This document shows positions 60,834-64,000 of a stretch of DNA of 64,000 nt, in pieces. Below the pieces are notes generated by a model that saw only the letters and a program-made list of their open reading frames with translations, was not told where the DNA came from and searched no databases. Numbering within the stretch: position 1 is the stretch's first letter; every line of letters begins with the position of its first letter. Source of the DNA: Flaccisagitta enflata (taxonomy: Eukaryota > Chaetognatha > Sagittoidea > Aphragmophora); NCBI GenBank assembly GCA_965153355.1, contig OZ231127.1, positions 94,488,001-94,552,000 of the forward strand, read 5' to 3'. The translations under genes and the position numbers were made by a program.

Positions 60834-61009
60834 ACAAGGCCGGATACACGGCCAATACCAGTCGCGGACGGGTGGGCAGGGGCGGAAATGCGCGTTTTCC
60901 CACTTTTTGACTCGTGCTCACCGACGGACCAACGGATCGACGGACCGACGGACCAACGGACCAACGGACGGACAAAGCCTCTTATAGAGTCGCTTGTCCG
61001 CGACTAAAA
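60833..61009 (+). mobile_element. Hybrid HINE-like element, second of a head-to-tail pair
   Basis: AACAAGGCCGGATACACGGC, AGTCGCGGACGGGTGGGCAG, CCACTTTTTGACTCGTGCTC, a core of GACCAACGGATCGACGG, CAAAGCCTCTTATAG, and the hairpin GTCGCTTGTCCGCGACT before AAAA. Internal sequence is type 2; the terminus is type 1. Confidence 0.82.
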
Positions 61010-61295
61010 ACTCATATAAAGATACACAAACAGGCGACAGGCAGATACACACGTAGTTTGAAAGACACCAGAAAAAACATCAACGCACACGCAGCTGGTA
61101 CACTCATTTGTTTTTATAAGAACATGTAATTTTTTTCTGAGGCTCAATGTTCTTATTTATGTAGAATTTTGAGGCTCGAATTGTTCTTAGAATGCTCTTT
61201 TTTTTTCAAATTGCTAGTTTATACAGAAATGTTTTTTATCTGGTTAGTTAACTCTAGTCGCCAATTAGATCGATATGAGAGCCAAAATCTCAATT
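61010..61295. other. No gene; ATAAGAACAT repeats
   Basis: Contains TATAAGAACATG and GAGGCTCAATGTTCTTA words related to 22068-22757 and to 62240-62335; they lie on both sides of family A copy 4. Confidence 0.45.
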
Positions 61296-62126
61296 ATCGG
61301 GAAAAAAGTCGAAGTCAGTCTTCGACTTTTTGACATATTCGAGAGAAACAGGGTTTTCATTTTCTTATGAGGAAGTTGTGAATCTCATCCGGCTGATTGA
61401 GGCCTCCAATGAAATTTATAGGGTAAGTAAATTTGATTATTCTCTTTCATTTGGCACCAAGCAGAATTCTCTACGACAAATATTTTTCGCGCTATGATTT
61501 TTTAAAGATTTATTTACAAAAAATTTAAATTGATTTTTTTTCAATTTTTTATGATTTTATGTAGGATCAATAAAAAAGTGTATCCATATTTGTTTGAACA
61601 TGCAAATACAAGAAAACAAGTTTATGAGCATAGCTGCTCATCTGTGAGGGTGATTTTGAGCAGTTTAGCTCATTTAGCTCATTTAGCTCATTTTTCTTTC
61701 TGATTTCAAATGCAATAAATGAATGAATATTTCGATACATGTTTAAGAAAGCAGATACAAAAAAACATGTCAGTGAGCTCAGTTGCTCATTTGTGAGGGT
61801 GTTTTAATGTATTCTAGCTCACTTAGCTCATTTAGCTCAAGATTTTTTTCTGATCTTCAATGGGATAAATACATAAATGCAAATACAAAAAAGCATGTCA
61901 ATGAGCAGAGCTGGTTTTGTGGTAGAGTGATTTTGAGCATTTTAGCTCATCTAGCTCATTTGGCTCAAACATACATTTCTCTGATTAACAGTGCAACCAA
62001 TACATGCAAGTGCTTTTGGTTTGATCTAACAAGTAGAAAGATTTGCAGTGACTGAAAACAAAAGCTTGGTGAAAAGTGACCAATGCTTACGACTTTTTTC
62101 CTCACGGCGACAGCCGCCATTACTGG
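61296..62126 (+). mobile_element. Family A element, copy 4 (full length)
   Basis: Left hairpin GTCGAAGTCAGTCTTCGAC, GGTAAGTAAATTTGATTATT, three ~145-bp units starting about 61597, 61744 and 61878, and the terminus CTCACGGCGACAGCCGCC plus ATTACTGG. About 830 bp, AT-rich. Confidence 0.8.
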
Positions 62127-62451
62127 TAAAAAAACAAATTTCTATGTTAGCCTGACTTAAGTCAATTATTATCATTAATCAGTATCACTTCCACAATTCT
62201 TTATGATTACTGCAGTTTTTAAGCAAATAAAGTATTGATATCTATATATTCCTCTTTTTGAGGCTGACGATGTTCTTATGATTGTTTTTATTTCTTTACA
62301 CATCTGAGCCTCAATGTTCTTACAAGCAAGGTTCTTAGTCAAAGAAATGAGTGTAGTTGACGGAAGAATGGACAACAGAGGGCAGAGCCAAGTCTACCGC
62401 GGCTGAGTGCGTTTCAAATATTTAGGATAATACCTTTAGGAATTTTACTTT
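62127..62451. other. No recognisable gene
   Basis: Holds the right-hand GTTCTTAC/GAGGCTGA words described under 61010-61295. Otherwise unique. Confidence 0.4.
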
Positions 62452-62509
62452 TGTCATTGTCGTCGTCGTCGTAGTCGTTGTCGTAGTCGTAGTCGTAGTC
62501 GTTGTCGTA

Positions 62510-62566
<57 letters not shown>

Positions 62567-62632
62567 GTTGTCGTTGTCGTCGTTGTCGTTGTCGTCGTAG
62601 TCGTTGTCGTTGTCGTAGTCGTTGTCGTTGTC
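62452..62632. repeat. (GTC)n / (GTCGTT)n microsatellite
   Basis: GTC triplets with GTA and GTT variants. Poly-Arg frames are artefacts. Confidence 0.93.
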
Positions 62633-62805
62633 CGGGACCCGGATCTGTAAACTTGCTACTCCGGATCATAAGATTAAAGCTTTTTATGATACGAAAAAAA
62701 GATTCTCAAAGGATGAAAGAATTGTCACAAAAACTAAGTGAAGTATTAAATGAGATTAATGCAAGCTGGGCTTGTTTTCTTTTACGTTTATTTGTTCCAT
62801 ACTAG

Positions 62806-62807
<2 letters not shown>

Positions 62808-62885
<78 letters not shown>

Positions 62886-63020
62886 CCGTGTAACTGTGTG
62901 TGTGTTTGTACTTGTATGTATTTTTAGATGCGTTTAGATGCGTCTGTCCAACTGTCCATCCGTCCGTCCGTCTGTCCATGCGTCCCGTCCATCCGTCCAG
63001 TCCATCCATCCATCCGTTGA
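62808..63020. repeat. (GT)n about 75 bp and a GTCC-type tract
   Basis: GT at 62808-62882. At about 62950-63015 is a GTCCATCCGTCCGTCC tract that resembles a lone HINE-like core without recognisable ends. Confidence 0.75.
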
Positions 63021-63199
63021 TGGGTAACACATGATTCGAAAGTAGTTGAAACTCAAGAAAATCACCCAAAATGTTAAGTCATTAACGAGCTGAGCAGCAT
63101 GTGGACGCATCGTTGTACCCCCGGGGTACTTGTTGATTTAATACACGGCCAGAGGCGGAAATATAGACCAAAAACTGTCATACAAACAGGCATTCGGAC

Positions 63200-63211
63200 A
63201 GACAGACAGAC

Positions 63212-63258
<47 letters not shown>

Positions 63259-63262
63259 CAGT
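63200..63262. repeat. (ACAG)n microsatellite
   Basis: ACAGACAG array of about 60 bp, complementary in type to the GTCT cores of the mobile elements but without element ends. Confidence 0.9.
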
Positions 63263-63761
63263 CAGACAGACAGACAAACAAATAGACCAATATCAGAGCC
63301 AGTTTTGGTGGTCGCGAGCCATATTTCTTCTTTCCTTATTTCCCCCTCGTCCCTGAACGTGGAGTCTCGAGAGAGGCAGAAATTTACTAATTTCAAACCA
63401 CATTTTGGCTGGCCTTGATAGCCATGTTATGTCAATCAATCCAACTTGAGCAAAAACACCTGCTTCAACTAAAATTCTTTTTCAAATTTGAAAGAAAAAA
63501 TTGATGGTACACCTATATATATGTGTTTGCCTTAGTTTCCTTTCTCTGTCGGCATATATTTTTTGATAAATTCATTTAAAGGCCCATTTAATGCACTGTT
63601 AAAGACAAAGTTTAACACTGAAATAAAAAAATAAATAAACAAATAAAAGAAGAGAGAGACAAAAAACTGAAGAAAAAAAGATTATTGTAATGAAAACGTT
63701 TGAAATGATAAAAATTTTTGTTAATTTGGTTTATCATCGGTTTCGTAAACAATCGGTAAAC
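63263..63761. other. No recognisable gene
   Basis: AT-rich unique sequence. Nothing supportable. Confidence 0.4.
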
Positions 63762-63822
63762 ATTTTAGTCGCAGACTAGTGACTCTACAAGAGACTTTGT
63801 CCGTCCATCCGTCCGTCTGTCA
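63762..63822 (-). mobile_element. HINE-like hairpin end and core, truncated
   Basis: TTTTAGTCGCAGACTAGTGA with CTCTACAAGAGACTTTGTCC and a GTCCATCCGTCCGTCTGTC core. The AACAAGGCC end is missing. Confidence 0.65.
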
Positions 63823-64000
63823 ACGATAAAAGCTGGAGTAATACATTGTTTTCTCAAATTTACATATCATTATAGCATGATGTTTAACAAGATCATTTTT
63901 TTCTCGTTTTTGCTTCAATTTGCTAATCATTAAGGTGTATAATGTTTGGAAGCATCATTTGACATGGAGATATTGGGTAACAACTATTCACATGATGAAC

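Overview
This is a repeat-saturated stretch of an invertebrate animal nuclear genome. The evidence is spliced genes with GT-AG introns, vertebrate-type extracellular domains, tandem C2H2 zinc fingers, very long microsatellites, palindromic MITE-like elements and dozens of small non-autonomous mobile elements. There are no bacterial operons, CRISPR arrays or recognisable RNA genes. The species cannot be named from sequence alone. A protostome with few introns and extreme simple-sequence content fits best, and this is inference.

Two genes are supported. (1) A plus-strand CRIM1 orthologue (29279-41909) has three long exons whose junctions match in phase. It encodes an IGFBP-type domain, a huge low-complexity linker, six von Willebrand C-like modules around antistasin-like repeats, one transmembrane helix and a cytoplasmic tail. 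The conceptual protein is about 3630 residues, roughly 3.5 times the vertebrate protein, and nearly all the excess is homopolymer and microsatellite-encoded sequence. Both introns begin exactly at the edge of a microsatellite. (2) A convergent minus-strand gene (47927-54356) encodes a giant C2H2 protein of about 30 fingers, apparently in one coding exon. It carries an unexplained one-base frame change at the edge of its poly-Gln tract.

Region by region. 1-28.7 kb is gene-free: microsatellites, nested palindromic elements, a degenerate non-LTR reverse-transcriptase remnant (about 17.9-19.0 kb), an element (family A) carrying three ~145-bp internal repeats, and many small elements with a central GTCN tetranucleotide block and a terminal hairpin. 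28.7-42.1 kb is the CRIM1 gene. 42.1-47.9 kb is intergenic with nested elements. 47.9-54.4 kb is the zinc-finger gene. 54.4-64 kb is again repeats and mobile elements.

The most interesting non-genic content is a superfamily of about 26 short elements, inferred to be Helentron-associated (HINE-like). Each subfamily uses one ~9-10 base word three times: both arms of a terminal hairpin and a subterminal copy at the opposite end. The word differs between subfamilies, but all three positions change together. A second family (C, seven copies) is a minisatellite enclosed between inverted GC-hairpin termini. Several insertions have their empty site preserved in the other arm of a palindrome or in sister copies, which fixes boundaries and target duplications directly.
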